This document shows, piece after piece, positions 54,173 through 63,064 of a stretch of DNA of 64,000 nucleotides. Position 1 is the stretch's first letter. Every line of letters starts with the position of its first letter. The stretch lies in contig NZ_CP107917.1 in the NCBI RefSeq assembly GCF_036014175.1, positions 3,720,001 to 3,784,000 of the forward strand, given 5' to 3'. The notes under the pieces were generated by a model. The model saw only the letters and a list, made by a program, of their open reading frames with translations, was not told the origin of the DNA and searched no databases. The translations under genes and the position numbers were made by a program. The stretch comes from Streptomyces sp. NBC_00443. GTDB taxonomy: Bacteria > Actinomycetota > Actinomycetes > Streptomycetales > Streptomycetaceae.

Positions 54173-55029
54173 CGGGGTCCTGCCATCTTTTGGAGTCGGG
54201 CGATTCGGTCCGCCATGGGCGGGTGAGTGGAGAACATCTTGGAGAACCCCTGACCTGGGCGGAAGGGGTTCGCGATCATCATGTGACTGGCCGTCTCGAT
54301 GCGGGGCTCGGGGGGTAGCGGGAGCTGCTTGGTACCGAGTTCGAGCTTGTGCAGGGCGCTGGCGAGGGCGAGCGGGTCGCCGGTGAGCTGGGCGCCGGAC
54401 GCGTCGGCCTCGTACTCCCTTGAGCGGCTGATCGCCAGTTGGATGAGCGTGGCGGCGAGCGGTCCGAGGATCATGATCAGCAGGATGCCGAGGATGCCGG
54501 GGCCGTCGTCGTCATCGGAGCGGCCGATCGGGATCAGCCAGGCGAAGTTAACCAGGAACATGATCACCGAAGCCAGGGCACCGGCGACCGATGAGATCAG
54601 GATATCCCTGTTGTAGACGTGGCTGAGCTCGTGGCCGATGACGCCACGCAGCTCGCGCTCGTCGAGGAGGCGCAGGATTCCCTCGGTGCAGCACACGGCC
54701 GCGTTGCGCGGGTTGCGGCCCGTCGCGAACGCGTTCGGCGCCTCTGTCGGGGAGATGTAGAGGCGGGGCATGGGTTGGCGGGCCTGGGTGGAGAGCTCGC
54801 GGACCATGCGGTACAGGGCGGGGGCCTCGAACTCGCTGACCGGGCGGGCGCGCATCGCGCGCAGCGCCAGCTTGTCGCTGTTCCAGTACGCGTACGCGTT
54901 CGTGGCCAGGGCAATCAGGACCGCAATGACGAGCCCCATCCGGCCGAAGAAACTGCCGATGACGATGATGACTGCGGACAGTCCCCCGAGGAGGACTGCG
55001 GTCCTGAGCCCGTTGTGCCGGCGGTGCAC
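54169..55029 (-). CDS. htpX: HtpX-like M48 zinc metallopeptidase
   Basis: The 286-aa membrane protease has two N-terminal helices, the zinc motif HELSH (133-137), two more helices, and the third ligand region SRSREYEADASG (E205). HtpX degrades misfolded membrane proteins from the cytosolic side. Start GTG at 55029 with GGAGGG upstream. It forms a two-gene unit with the YccF protein. Confidence 0.92.
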   Translation of the reverse strand: MHRRHNGLRTAVLLGGLSAVIIVIGSFFGRMGLVIAVLIALATNAYAYWNSDKLALRAMRARPVSEFEAPALYRMVRELSTQARQPMPRLYISPTEAPNAFATGRNPRNAAVCCTEGILRLLDERELRGVIGHELSHVYNRDILISSVAGALASVIMFLVNFAWLIPIGRSDDDDGPGILGILLIMILGPLAATLIQLAISRSREYEADASGAQLTGDPLALASALHKLELGTKQLPLPPEPRIETASHMMIANPFRPGQGFSKMFSTHPPMADRIARLQKMAGPR

Positions 55030-55212
55030 GGTACGCCCTCCAAGTGGTGCGGCAGGGGAACCCTTTGCTGCTCGATCTCCGATGCCACTGGTGCCGTGGT
55101 CTCACGTCCAGTGGACCCTTCTGTACTGGTCAACGCCAGGCGAGGGCCGCGGGTTCCCTTGCGTGCAGGGCGGCGGGCGTGGGCCGTCCGGGTGAAGGCG
55201 CCGGCGCACCAT

Positions 55213-55250
55213 TACGCGCGCGTGGGGGCCGAGTGATCCACGCGCGCGTA
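55213..55250 (-). terminator. Hairpin terminator of the nuo operon
   Basis: Thirteen-base perfect arms TACGCGCGCGTGG and CCACGCGCGCGTA with a 12-nt loop lie 20 nt beyond the nuoN stop. Confidence 0.8.
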
Positions 55251-55269
55251 CAGGAAGGGGGCCAGAGGC

Positions 55270-56793
55270 TCAGAAAAGCCCGGTGTCGGCGAAGCGCAGG
55301 ATCAGCTGGGGGGCTCCGGACAGGGCGATGCCGACGACGCCGGTGAGGGCCAGCGCGGCCGTGAGCGGCGCAGGGAGGAGGTGCCTCCCGGCCTCCCCCT
55401 CGGGCGCACGGAACAGCAGGGTCGTCCACTGGAGGTAGTAGAACAGCGCGATCACCACGTTGACGGCCATCACCACGGCCAGCCAGCCCAGGCCCGCGTC
55501 GACGGCGGCGGAGAAGACGGTGACCTTGGCAAAGAGACCGATAATGCCCGGCGGGAGCCCGGCCAGGCAGAGCAGGAAGAAGGCCATGATCAGGGCGGTC
55601 AGGGGGTTGTGCGCGTACAGGCCGCGGTAGTCGCTGATGCGGTTCAGGGACTTCGTACGGCCCACCAGGGCGGCGACTGCGAAGGCGCCGAGGTTCACGG
55701 CGGCGTACATGAGGGCGTAGGCGAGGGTGGAGCCGATGGAGCGCTCGCCGTCGCCTGAGTACGCGGCGGCGGCGATCGGCACCAGGAGGTAGCCGGCCTG
55801 GCCGACGGAGGACCAGGCGAGCAGGCGTACCGCGCTGTACGCGCGCGTGGCCTGCTGGCGCAGGGCTCCGACGTTGCCGACGGTCATGGTGAGGGCGGCC
55901 AGCGCCGCGAGGGCCGGGCCCCAGACGTCGGCGTACGACGGCAGGGCGATGACCGTGACGAGGATCAGGCCGGTGAAGCCGACCGCCTTGCCGACGACCG
56001 AGAGGTAGGCGGCGACCGGTAGGGGCGCTCCTACGTACGTGTCCGGCACCCAGAAATGGAAGGGGACGGCGGCCGTCTTGAAGGCGAAGCCGACCAGGGT
56101 GAGGACGACTCCCGTCTGGGTCAGGGTCTGGAGCTGTCCGTCGACGTTCTGGATCCGGTCGGCGATCTGCGTGAGGTAGAGGGTGCCGGTGGAGGCGTAC
56201 ACGAAGCTGATGCCCATGAGGCTGACCGCGGTCGCCGTGACCGAGGACAGGAAGAACTTCAGGGCCGCTTCGGAGGACTTGCGGTCGCCGAAGCGGAGGC
56301 CGACCAGCGCGAAGGCCGGAAGCGAGGCGACTTCGAGCGCGACGATGAGGGTCGCCAGGTCCCGGGAGGCAGGCAGCAGGGCCGCGCCGGCGGCGGAGGA
56401 GAGCAGCAGGAACCAGTACTCCCCTTCGGGGAGTTGCTTGTCGGCGTCCTTGAGAGCGGTGACCGACAGGAGCGCCGCGAGGAGGGCGCCGCCGAGAACC
56501 AGGAACTGGATCACGAGGGTGAAGCGGTCGGCCGTATAGCTGCAGACCGCGGCGTCGCCGGTCAGGCAGAAGGTGGAGCGGTCGCCGTCCAGAAGGGGCA
56601 GCAGCAGGAGCATGGAGGCGGCCAGGCCGACCACGGACGCCCAGCCGAGCAGGGCCTTCTTGTTCTCCGCGACAAACAGGTCGGCGACGAGGACCACGAG
56701 TCCGACGACCGCCGCGATGGTGGGCGGCGCGATGGCGAGCCAGTCGACGGACTGGACCACCGACTCGGCCAGGGGCTGGGCCAGGGAGCTCAT
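55270..56793 (-). CDS. nuoN: NADH-quinone oxidoreductase subunit N
   Basis: The 507-aa antiporter-like membrane subunit of complex I has about 14 helices, with the conserved VALEVASLPAFALVG glutamate region and the lysine-bearing FKTAAVPFHFWVPDTY. It translocates protons in the distal arm. The ATG at 56793 overlaps the nuoM stop by 4 nt. Last gene of the operon. Confidence 0.95.
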   Translation of the reverse strand: MSSLAQPLAESVVQSVDWLAIAPPTIAAVVGLVVLVADLFVAENKKALLGWASVVGLAASMLLLLPLLDGDRSTFCLTGDAAVCSYTADRFTLVIQFLVLGGALLAALLSVTALKDADKQLPEGEYWFLLLSSAAGAALLPASRDLATLIVALEVASLPAFALVGLRFGDRKSSEAALKFFLSSVTATAVSLMGISFVYASTGTLYLTQIADRIQNVDGQLQTLTQTGVVLTLVGFAFKTAAVPFHFWVPDTYVGAPLPVAAYLSVVGKAVGFTGLILVTVIALPSYADVWGPALAALAALTMTVGNVGALRQQATRAYSAVRLLAWSSVGQAGYLLVPIAAAAYSGDGERSIGSTLAYALMYAAVNLGAFAVAALVGRTKSLNRISDYRGLYAHNPLTALIMAFFLLCLAGLPPGIIGLFAKVTVFSAAVDAGLGWLAVVMAVNVVIALFYYLQWTTLLFRAPEGEAGRHLLPAPLTAALALTGVVGIALSGAPQLILRFADTGLF

Positions 56794-58364
56794 CGGGTGC
56801 CTCCTGCGAGGAGCTGCTGCACGGCCGGGTCGGTCAGGCCGAGGAGGGTCTTCGGCCACAGTCCGGCTACGACGGTGAGGGCGACGAGCGGGGTCCAGGC
56901 CGCGAACTCGTAACTCTGGACGTCGGCGAGCTGAGGTGCTTCCTGCGGCGCGGCACCCATGCAGACGCGGCGGACCACGACGAGCAGGTACGCGGCGGTG
57001 AGCAGGGTACCGAAGGCGCCGATCGCCATGAAGGTCAGGAAGGCCGGCCGGCTGAGCTGGGCGGCGGGCTCGAACGCGCCGAACAGCGCGAGCATCTCGC
57101 CCCAGAACCCGGCGAGGCCCGGCAGCCCGAGCGAGGCGACCGCGGCGAACGCGAGGAGGCCGCCGAGGCGGGGCGTCTTGGCGTAGAGGGCCGCGCCGGT
57201 CTTGTCGGCGAGGGTGTCGAGGTCGGTGGTCCCCGTACGGTCCTTCAGCGCGCCGACCAGGAAGAAGAGGAGGCCGGTGATGAGGCCGTGGGCGATGTTG
57301 GCGAACAGGGCGCCGTTCACGCCGGTCGGGGTCATCGTGGCGATGCCGAGCAGGACGAAGCCCATGTGGCCGACGGAGGAGTAGGCGATGAGGCGCTTGA
57401 GGTCGCCCTTCGCGCCCCGCTTGGCGAGGGCGAGGCAGGCCAAAGACCCGTAGATGATCCCGACGACGGCGAAGGCGGCGAGGTAGGGCGCGAAGTCGGC
57501 GAAGCCGTCGGGGGTGATCGGCAGAAGAATCCGGACGAACCCGTACGTTCCCATCTTCAGCAGGACCCCGGCCAGCAGGACCGAGCCGACGGTCGGGGCG
57601 GCGGTGTGGGCGTCGGGCAGCCAGCTGTGCAGGGGCCACATCGGCGTCTTGACCGCGAGCCCGATACCGATCGACAGAACGGCGATGACCTGCACGGATG
57701 CGGTCAGGGACCGGCCGTTGTCAGTGGCGAGTGCCACCATGTCGAATGTGCCCGCCTTGATTCCGATCAGGAGCAGGCCGAGCAGCATGACGACGGAGCC
57801 GAGCAGTGTGTAGAGGATGAACTTCCAGGCGGCCGCGGCCCTGCCCTCGCCGCCCCAGCGGGCGATGAGGAAGTACATCGGGATCAGGACCATCTCGAAG
57901 GCGAGGAAGAAGAGCAGCAGGTCGAGGACGGCGAAGGTGGCGAGAGTGCCGGACTCCAGGACGAGCACCAGTGCGACGAAGGCTTTCGGGGTCGGGCCCG
58001 CCGGCATCTTGAAGTACGAGTAGAGCGCGCAGAGGAAGGTCAGCAGCGCGGTCAGGACCAGGAGGGGGAGGGAGATGCCGTCGATGCCGAGGTGGATGCG
58101 CACGTCGAGTGCGGGGATCCAGCTGATGTCCGTGCCGGCCTGCATCTTCGACGGCTGGTCGTGGTCGAAGCCGAGCACCAGGACGATCGCAGCGATGAGG
58201 ACCGCGCCGGTGACGGTGACGCCGTGCCGGAGCACGGCCTGCTCGGGTGACTTCCCTTTCAGCCCGGGCGGGGCGGGCAGAAGAGCGGCGGCGGCGCCGA
58301 GGAGCGGGCCGACGACGACGAATGCCAGAAGGGCCTGCATCACGGACTCGTTGATATCGATCAC
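56790..58364 (-). CDS. nuoM: NADH-quinone oxidoreductase subunit M
   Basis: The 524-aa subunit has about 14 helices, the glutamate in FLAFEMVLIPMYFLIARWGG, the lysine in AVKTPMWPLHSWLPDAHT and the LKRLIAYSSVGHMGFVLLGI motif. It is an Mrp-type proton-translocating subunit of complex I. Start GTG at 58364, 6 nt after nuoL. Confidence 0.95.
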   Translation of the reverse strand: MIDINESVMQALLAFVVVGPLLGAAAALLPAPPGLKGKSPEQAVLRHGVTVTGAVLIAAIVLVLGFDHDQPSKMQAGTDISWIPALDVRIHLGIDGISLPLLVLTALLTFLCALYSYFKMPAGPTPKAFVALVLVLESGTLATFAVLDLLLFFLAFEMVLIPMYFLIARWGGEGRAAAAWKFILYTLLGSVVMLLGLLLIGIKAGTFDMVALATDNGRSLTASVQVIAVLSIGIGLAVKTPMWPLHSWLPDAHTAAPTVGSVLLAGVLLKMGTYGFVRILLPITPDGFADFAPYLAAFAVVGIIYGSLACLALAKRGAKGDLKRLIAYSSVGHMGFVLLGIATMTPTGVNGALFANIAHGLITGLLFFLVGALKDRTGTTDLDTLADKTGAALYAKTPRLGGLLAFAAVASLGLPGLAGFWGEMLALFGAFEPAAQLSRPAFLTFMAIGAFGTLLTAAYLLVVVRRVCMGAAPQEAPQLADVQSYEFAAWTPLVALTVVAGLWPKTLLGLTDPAVQQLLAGGTR

Positions 58365-58370
58365 GCCTGC

Positions 58371-60365
58371 TCACGCTCCCGTGGCGACGAGGACGGCGGC
58401 GACCGCGAGGACGACGGTGCCGGCGAGCAGCGCGCTCACATAGGTCTGCACATTGCCGGTCTGGGCACGCCGTACGGCGATGCCGAGCCAGCGGGGTAGC
58501 GCACCCGCGCCACGCACGTAGGTGTCGACGACCTCGCGGTCGAGGAACCGGACGAGACTCGCGCCGGCCTGGACCGGGCGGACGAACAGGGCCCGGTACA
58601 CCGCGTCGAGGTGGAAGCCGACTGCGGCATGGCGGTGCAGTGGCCCGAGCAGCAGCCGGCCCGGGTCCGCCGGGTCGGCCGCGTAGGCCACTCCTCCGTA
58701 CACGGGCGCGTGGCTGGCGATGGCCTCGGCCTCGACCTGGGCGGCGTCGCCCTCGGGGTGGGCCGCGACCGCACCCAGCGGGACGCGTGCCGCCACGGCC
58801 GCGAGGTGGCGCCAGGCCGCGTAGGTGACGATGCCTCCGACGAGCGCCACGCCCGTGCCGAGGACCGAGGTGGTGAGGGTCGGGGCGAGGTCACCGCCGT
58901 CGAACCAGTCGGGGAGCACCCGGTAGGCGAGGGCGCCGACGGCGAGGGACGGGGCGGCGAGCACCCACAGCACCACGGTCATCGTCAGGGGCTGCCTGCC
59001 GTGGTCGGGGGCCTCGGCGCCGTGGCCGCGGAAGGCCAGCAGCCACAGGCGCATCGCGTAGGCGGCGGTGAGCAGGGCCGTGAGCAGGCCGGTGACGAGG
59101 ACGATCCAGCCCGCGGCACCGGGGGCGTGCTCGGTGTGGCCGGTGGCGACGTGCTCGGCGGCACCGAGGACGGACTCCTTGGAGAAGAACCCGCTGAACG
59201 GCGGGATCGCGGCGAGCGCGAGTAGCGCCACGGTCATCGTCCAGAAGGCGTCCGGGACGCGGTTGCGCAGGTGGGTCATGCGGGACATGGCGGCCAGCGA
59301 GTTGGTGCCGGCGGCGTGGATGATCACGCCGGCCGCGAGGAACAGCAGCGCCTTGAAGGCGCCGTGGGCGAGGAGGTGGAAGACGGCGGCACCGCGGTCG
59401 GCGACGGCGAGGGCGCCGGTCATGTAGCCGAGCTGACCGATCGTCGAGTAGGCGAGGACGCGCTTGATGTCGTCCTGGGCGAGCGCGGCGATTCCGGAGC
59501 CGACCATCGTGACGGCGGCCATGACGGCGAGGACGATCATCGCGGCCTGGGAGGCCTCGAAGACCGGGAGGAGACGCGCGATGAAGTAGACACCGGCGGC
59601 AACCATCGTCGCGGCGTGGATCAGCGCGGAGACGGGCGTCGGGCCCGCCATCGCGTCGGGGAGCCAGGTGTGCAGCGGGAACTGCGCCGACTTGCCCGCC
59701 ACGCCCGCGAGCAGCAGCAGGGCGATCAGCGTCGGGTGGTCGAGCCCGCCGCTCGCGACGGTGCCGAGGATCTTCGTGATGCGGAAGGACCCGGCATCGG
59801 TGGCCAGCGCGAACAGGCCGATGAGGAAGGGGACGTCACCGAGCTTGGTCACCAGGAACGCCTTGATGGAGGCGGCGCGGGCCTCCGGGGTCTCCCAGTA
59901 ATGGCCGACCAGGAAGTACGAGCAGATGCCCATGATCTCCCAGCCGACCAGCAGCACCATCAGGTCGCCGGAGTAGACGACGAGCAGCATCGCCGAGGTG
60001 AACAGGGAGACGAGAGCAGCGTACGAGGGGTAGCGCGGGTCCTCGCGCAGGTAGCCCGTGGAGTAGATCTGCACACAGGTGGCGACGAGGCCGACGAGTA
60101 CGGCCACTAGGGCGGCGAAACCGTCGATGTACAGGGCGAGTTCGACCGGGACCGAGCCGGTGGGTGTGAGCTCGGTGGCGGCGTTGATCGCCTGGTCTCC
60201 GCCCTGGCGCACGGCGACCACCGCGGCGAGGACGAGGGACGTCAGCGTCGGCAGGACAGCGAGTGGGCGGACGAAGCCGGGTGCGGTGCGGCCCAGAAGC
60301 AGGCCGGCGGCGGCGCCGAGGAAGGGAAGGAGGGGGACGAGGACGGCGAGGGCGGTCGTGGTCAC
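58371..60365 (-). CDS. nuoL: NADH-quinone oxidoreductase subunit L
   Basis: The 664-aa subunit has about 16 helices, VGWEIMGICSYFLVGHYWE, the lysine in GKSAQFPLHTWLPDAMAGPT and the C-terminal extension with the lateral helix. It is the most distal proton-translocating subunit. Start GTG overlaps the nuoK stop (GTGA). Confidence 0.95.
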   Translation of the reverse strand: MTTTALAVLVPLLPFLGAAAGLLLGRTAPGFVRPLAVLPTLTSLVLAAVVAVRQGGDQAINAATELTPTGSVPVELALYIDGFAALVAVLVGLVATCVQIYSTGYLREDPRYPSYAALVSLFTSAMLLVVYSGDLMVLLVGWEIMGICSYFLVGHYWETPEARAASIKAFLVTKLGDVPFLIGLFALATDAGSFRITKILGTVASGGLDHPTLIALLLLAGVAGKSAQFPLHTWLPDAMAGPTPVSALIHAATMVAAGVYFIARLLPVFEASQAAMIVLAVMAAVTMVGSGIAALAQDDIKRVLAYSTIGQLGYMTGALAVADRGAAVFHLLAHGAFKALLFLAAGVIIHAAGTNSLAAMSRMTHLRNRVPDAFWTMTVALLALAAIPPFSGFFSKESVLGAAEHVATGHTEHAPGAAGWIVLVTGLLTALLTAAYAMRLWLLAFRGHGAEAPDHGRQPLTMTVVLWVLAAPSLAVGALAYRVLPDWFDGGDLAPTLTTSVLGTGVALVGGIVTYAAWRHLAAVAARVPLGAVAAHPEGDAAQVEAEAIASHAPVYGGVAYAADPADPGRLLLGPLHRHAAVGFHLDAVYRALFVRPVQAGASLVRFLDREVVDTYVRGAGALPRWLGIAVRRAQTGNVQTYVSALLAGTVVLAVAAVLVATGA

Positions 60366-60751
60366 GCGGTGGCCTCAGCCTTCTTGGCCTGCGGGGCCGT
60401 GGAGGCGTCGCGGTCGGGGCCGTCGGTGTCGTGGCTCTCGGCGGTGTCGCGGAGCTTGTCGATGTCCGCGGTGCCGCGGTTGCGGTGGACGGCGAGGACG
60501 ATCGCCAGGCCGATACCGATCTCGGCCGCGGCGATGGTGATCGTGAACAGAGTCAGGGCCTGGCCGGAGTGCAGGGTCTCCTCGGCGGTCTTGCTGAGCC
60601 AGACGTCGAAGGCGACCAGGTTGAGGTTGACGGCGTTGAGCATCAGCTCGACCGACATCAGGACCAGGATCGCGTTGCGGCGGGCGAGCACGCCGTACAG
60701 GCCGGTGCAGAAGAGGAGGGCGGAGAGTACGGCGGGATAGGCGAGGTGCAT
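60362..60751 (-). CDS. nuoK: NADH-quinone oxidoreductase subunit K
   Basis: The 129-aa protein has three helices with the conserved glutamates in VLMSVELMLNAVNLN and TIAAAEIGIGLAIVL. The last 30 or so residues form a hydrophilic Ala/Asp/Lys tail not found in E. coli NuoK but common in actinobacteria. Its ATG overlaps the nuoJ stop by 1 nt. Confidence 0.95.
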   Translation of the reverse strand: MHLAYPAVLSALLFCTGLYGVLARRNAILVLMSVELMLNAVNLNLVAFDVWLSKTAEETLHSGQALTLFTITIAAAEIGIGLAIVLAVHRNRGTADIDKLRDTAESHDTDGPDRDASTAPQAKKAEATA

Positions 60752-61446
60752 CAGCGGGCGCCTTCCTGCTCGGCCGGATCGGTTCCCTCGACCGGCTTGT
60801 TTCGCCCGGTCGGGTGATTACGGGAATCCGGGACGGATGGGGAACCACCGGTCACGGCACGGGAGTTCACAGAGGGAGAGGCCGGCTCGGTCTTCGCCTT
60901 GCGGGACAGGACGATCGCGCCGACCAGCGCGGCGAGGAGGAGGACGGAGAGGGCCTCGAAGGGGAGGACCCAGTTCTGGAAGAGGCTCTCGCCGGTGGCC
61001 TTGGTGGAGCCGGCGGCGGGGCCGTCGAGGTCGATCCAGGTGGTGCGGAAGGCGTCCACGACCACCCAGATCAGGGTGGCCGCGGAGGCGACGGCCACGG
61101 TGAGGGCGGCCCACCGGTTGCCGGAGTCGGCGTCCGGGGAGCGGCCGATGGGGGCCCTGGTGAGCATTAGACCGAACAGGAGGAGGACGACGACGGAACC
61201 GACGTAGATGAGGACCTGCACCCAGGCGATGAACTCGGCGGTGAGCAGGAGGTACTCGACGGCGAGGCCGCCGAGCGTGACCACCAGCCACAGGGCGGCG
61301 TGCACCAGCTGCCGGGTGGTGACAGTGATCAGCGCGGCGCCGAAGGTGACCAGGCCCACCAGGAGGAAAACGATCTCGACGCCGGTCGGGGAGAGGAAGC
61401 CGTGCGTGTCGGCGGCCAGGGTCAGCCCGGCGGAGGTGGGGGTCAC
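60751..61446 (-). CDS. nuoJ: NADH-quinone oxidoreductase subunit J
   Basis: The 231-aa membrane subunit has five helices, with the ALWLVVTLGGLAVEYLLLTA segment holding the pi-bulge helix region of NuoJ and AWVQVLIYVGSVVVLLLFGL. A polar C-terminal tail of about 50 residues follows. Start GTG overlaps the nuoI stop (GTGA). Confidence 0.95.
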   Translation of the reverse strand: MTPTSAGLTLAADTHGFLSPTGVEIVFLLVGLVTFGAALITVTTRQLVHAALWLVVTLGGLAVEYLLLTAEFIAWVQVLIYVGSVVVLLLFGLMLTRAPIGRSPDADSGNRWAALTVAVASAATLIWVVVDAFRTTWIDLDGPAAGSTKATGESLFQNWVLPFEALSVLLLAALVGAIVLSRKAKTEPASPSVNSRAVTGGSPSVPDSRNHPTGRNKPVEGTDPAEQEGAR

Positions 61447-62093
61447 GACTCACCCTCCTGCGGCTCGGTCCGCTCGGTCGGCTGGGTCCGCTCGGTCGGC
61501 TCGGCCTCCGCAGCCTGCGTGGCCGCCAGCTTCTCGGCGGTCTTGCGGGCGGCAGCGATCTCCTTGGGCTCCTCCGCGCCGGGGTCGAGGGCGGGCGGGG
61601 CCGGGACGGTCCACATCCATTCACGGAGCTTGTCGCGCTCGTGGGTGAGCTCGCGGATGTCGGTCTCGGCGTACTCGAACTCCGGGGACCAGAACAGGGC
61701 GTCGAAAGGACAGACCTCGATGCAGATACCGCAGTACATGCACAGGGAGAAGTCGATGGCGAAGCGGTCGAGCACGTTGCGGCTGCGTTCGCGGCCGCCG
61801 GGGGTCGCCGCCGGAACCGTCTCCTTGTGGGAGTCGATGTAGATGCACCAGTCCGGGCACTCGCGGGCGCAGAGCATGCAGACCGTGCAGTTCTCCTCGA
61901 ACAGGCCGATCACACCGCGGGTGCGGGGCGGGAGGTCGGGCTGAGTGTCCGGGTACTGCGCGGTGACGGACTTCCTCGTCATCGTGCGGAGGGTGACGGC
62001 CAAGCCCTTGGCTAGGCCACTGCCAGGAATCGATCGGCGGGGCCGCCCGGAGGGCGTCGTTGAGGGGTGGTGGTCGGGTGACGGGCGGGACAT
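61443..62093 (-). CDS. nuoI: NADH-quinone oxidoreductase subunit I
   Basis: The 216-aa protein carries two [4Fe-4S] motifs, CTVCMLCARECP and CMYCGICIEVCP, which hold clusters N6a and N6b between the peripheral arm and the quinone site. It has an N-terminal polar extension and a Glu/Thr-rich C-terminal tail (TERTQPTERTEP). The ATG at 62093 is 2 nt after the nuoH stop. Confidence 0.96.
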   Translation of the reverse strand: MSRPSPDHHPSTTPSGRPRRSIPGSGLAKGLAVTLRTMTRKSVTAQYPDTQPDLPPRTRGVIGLFEENCTVCMLCARECPDWCIYIDSHKETVPAATPGGRERSRNVLDRFAIDFSLCMYCGICIEVCPFDALFWSPEFEYAETDIRELTHERDKLREWMWTVPAPPALDPGAEEPKEIAAARKTAEKLAATQAAEAEPTERTQPTERTEPQEGES

Positions 62094-62095
62094 GG

Positions 62096-63064
62096 TTACT
62101 GGATCACCACCTTGACGATGCCGGTGAGGGCGATCTGCGCGAGGGAAAGGGGCACGAGGAGGGTCCAGGAGAGCTTCTGGAGCTGGTCCTCGCGCAGGCG
62201 GGGATAGGTGACGCGGAGCCAGATCACGATGAAGGCGAGGACGGCCGCCTTCAGCAGGGTCCAGACCCAGCCGAGGCCGTCGGCACCCCAGGGGCCGTGC
62301 CAGCCGCCCAGGAAGAGGACGGTGGTCAGGCCGCACAGGACGACGATCCCGGCGTACTCGGCGAGGAGGAAGAGAGCGAAACGGAGACCGGTGTACTCGG
62401 TGTAGGCGCCGAAGATGATCTCCGAGTCGGCGACGGGCATGTCGAAGGGGGGTCGCTGCAGCTCGGCCAGGCCGGCGACGAAGAAGACGATCGCGCCGAC
62501 GATCTGCCAGGGCAGCCACCACCACTCGAAGGCGTCGAGGATGCCGGGGAGGGAGACGGTTCCGGCAGCCATCGCCACGGAGGCGGCGGTGAGGAGCATC
62601 GGGAGTTCGTAGGCGAGGAGCTGAGCGGCGGTGCGAAGGCCGCCGAGGAGAGAGAACTTGTTGGCGGAGGCCCAGCCGGCCATGAGTGAGCCGAGGACGC
62701 CTACGCCCATGACCGCCAGGACGAAGAAGATGCCCGCGTCGATGACCTCGCCGACCGCGCCCTCGCTGGGGCCGATAGGGATGGCGAGGAGGACGAGCAG
62801 GTACGGAAGGAGGGCCACCGCGGGGGCGAGCTGGAAGATACGGCGATCCGCGCCCGCCGGGACGATGTCCTCTTTCTGCGCGAACTTCACGCCGTCGGCG
62901 ACGAGTTGGGCCCAGCCGTGGAAGCCGCCGGCGTACATCGGGCCGAGGCGGCCCTGCATGTGGGCCATCACCTTGTGCTCGGTCTGGCCGATGAGCAGGG
63001 GGAAGGTGAGGAAGACGACGAAGACGATCAGGAGTCGCAGGGCGACGTCGAGCGCGTCGTTCAC
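62096..63064 (-). CDS. nuoH: NADH-quinone oxidoreductase subunit H
   Basis: The 322-aa membrane subunit (VNDALDVALRLLIVFVVFLT at the start) contains KVMAHMQGRLGP, LAELQRPPFDMPVADSEI and YTEYTGLRFALFLLAEY, the conserved loops of NuoH that line the quinone channel. Start GTG 63064 overlaps the nuoG stop (GTGA), which fixes it; longer readings upstream are in the nuoG coding region. Confidence 0.95.
   Translation of the reverse strand: MNDALDVALRLLIVFVVFLTFPLLIGQTEHKVMAHMQGRLGPMYAGGFHGWAQLVADGVKFAQKEDIVPAGADRRIFQLAPAVALLPYLLVLLAIPIGPSEGAVGEVIDAGIFFVLAVMGVGVLGSLMAGWASANKFSLLGGLRTAAQLLAYELPMLLTAASVAMAAGTVSLPGILDAFEWWWLPWQIVGAIVFFVAGLAELQRPPFDMPVADSEIIFGAYTEYTGLRFALFLLAEYAGIVVLCGLTTVLFLGGWHGPWGADGLGWVWTLLKAAVLAFIVIWLRVTYPRLREDQLQKLSWTLLVPLSLAQIALTGIVKVVIQ

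Noticed and set aside
55270..57639. Fused nuoN with a 280-residue N-terminal extension
   Set aside because: The extension is an out-of-frame reading of nuoM; the ATG at 56793 overlaps the nuoM stop, as usual in this operon.
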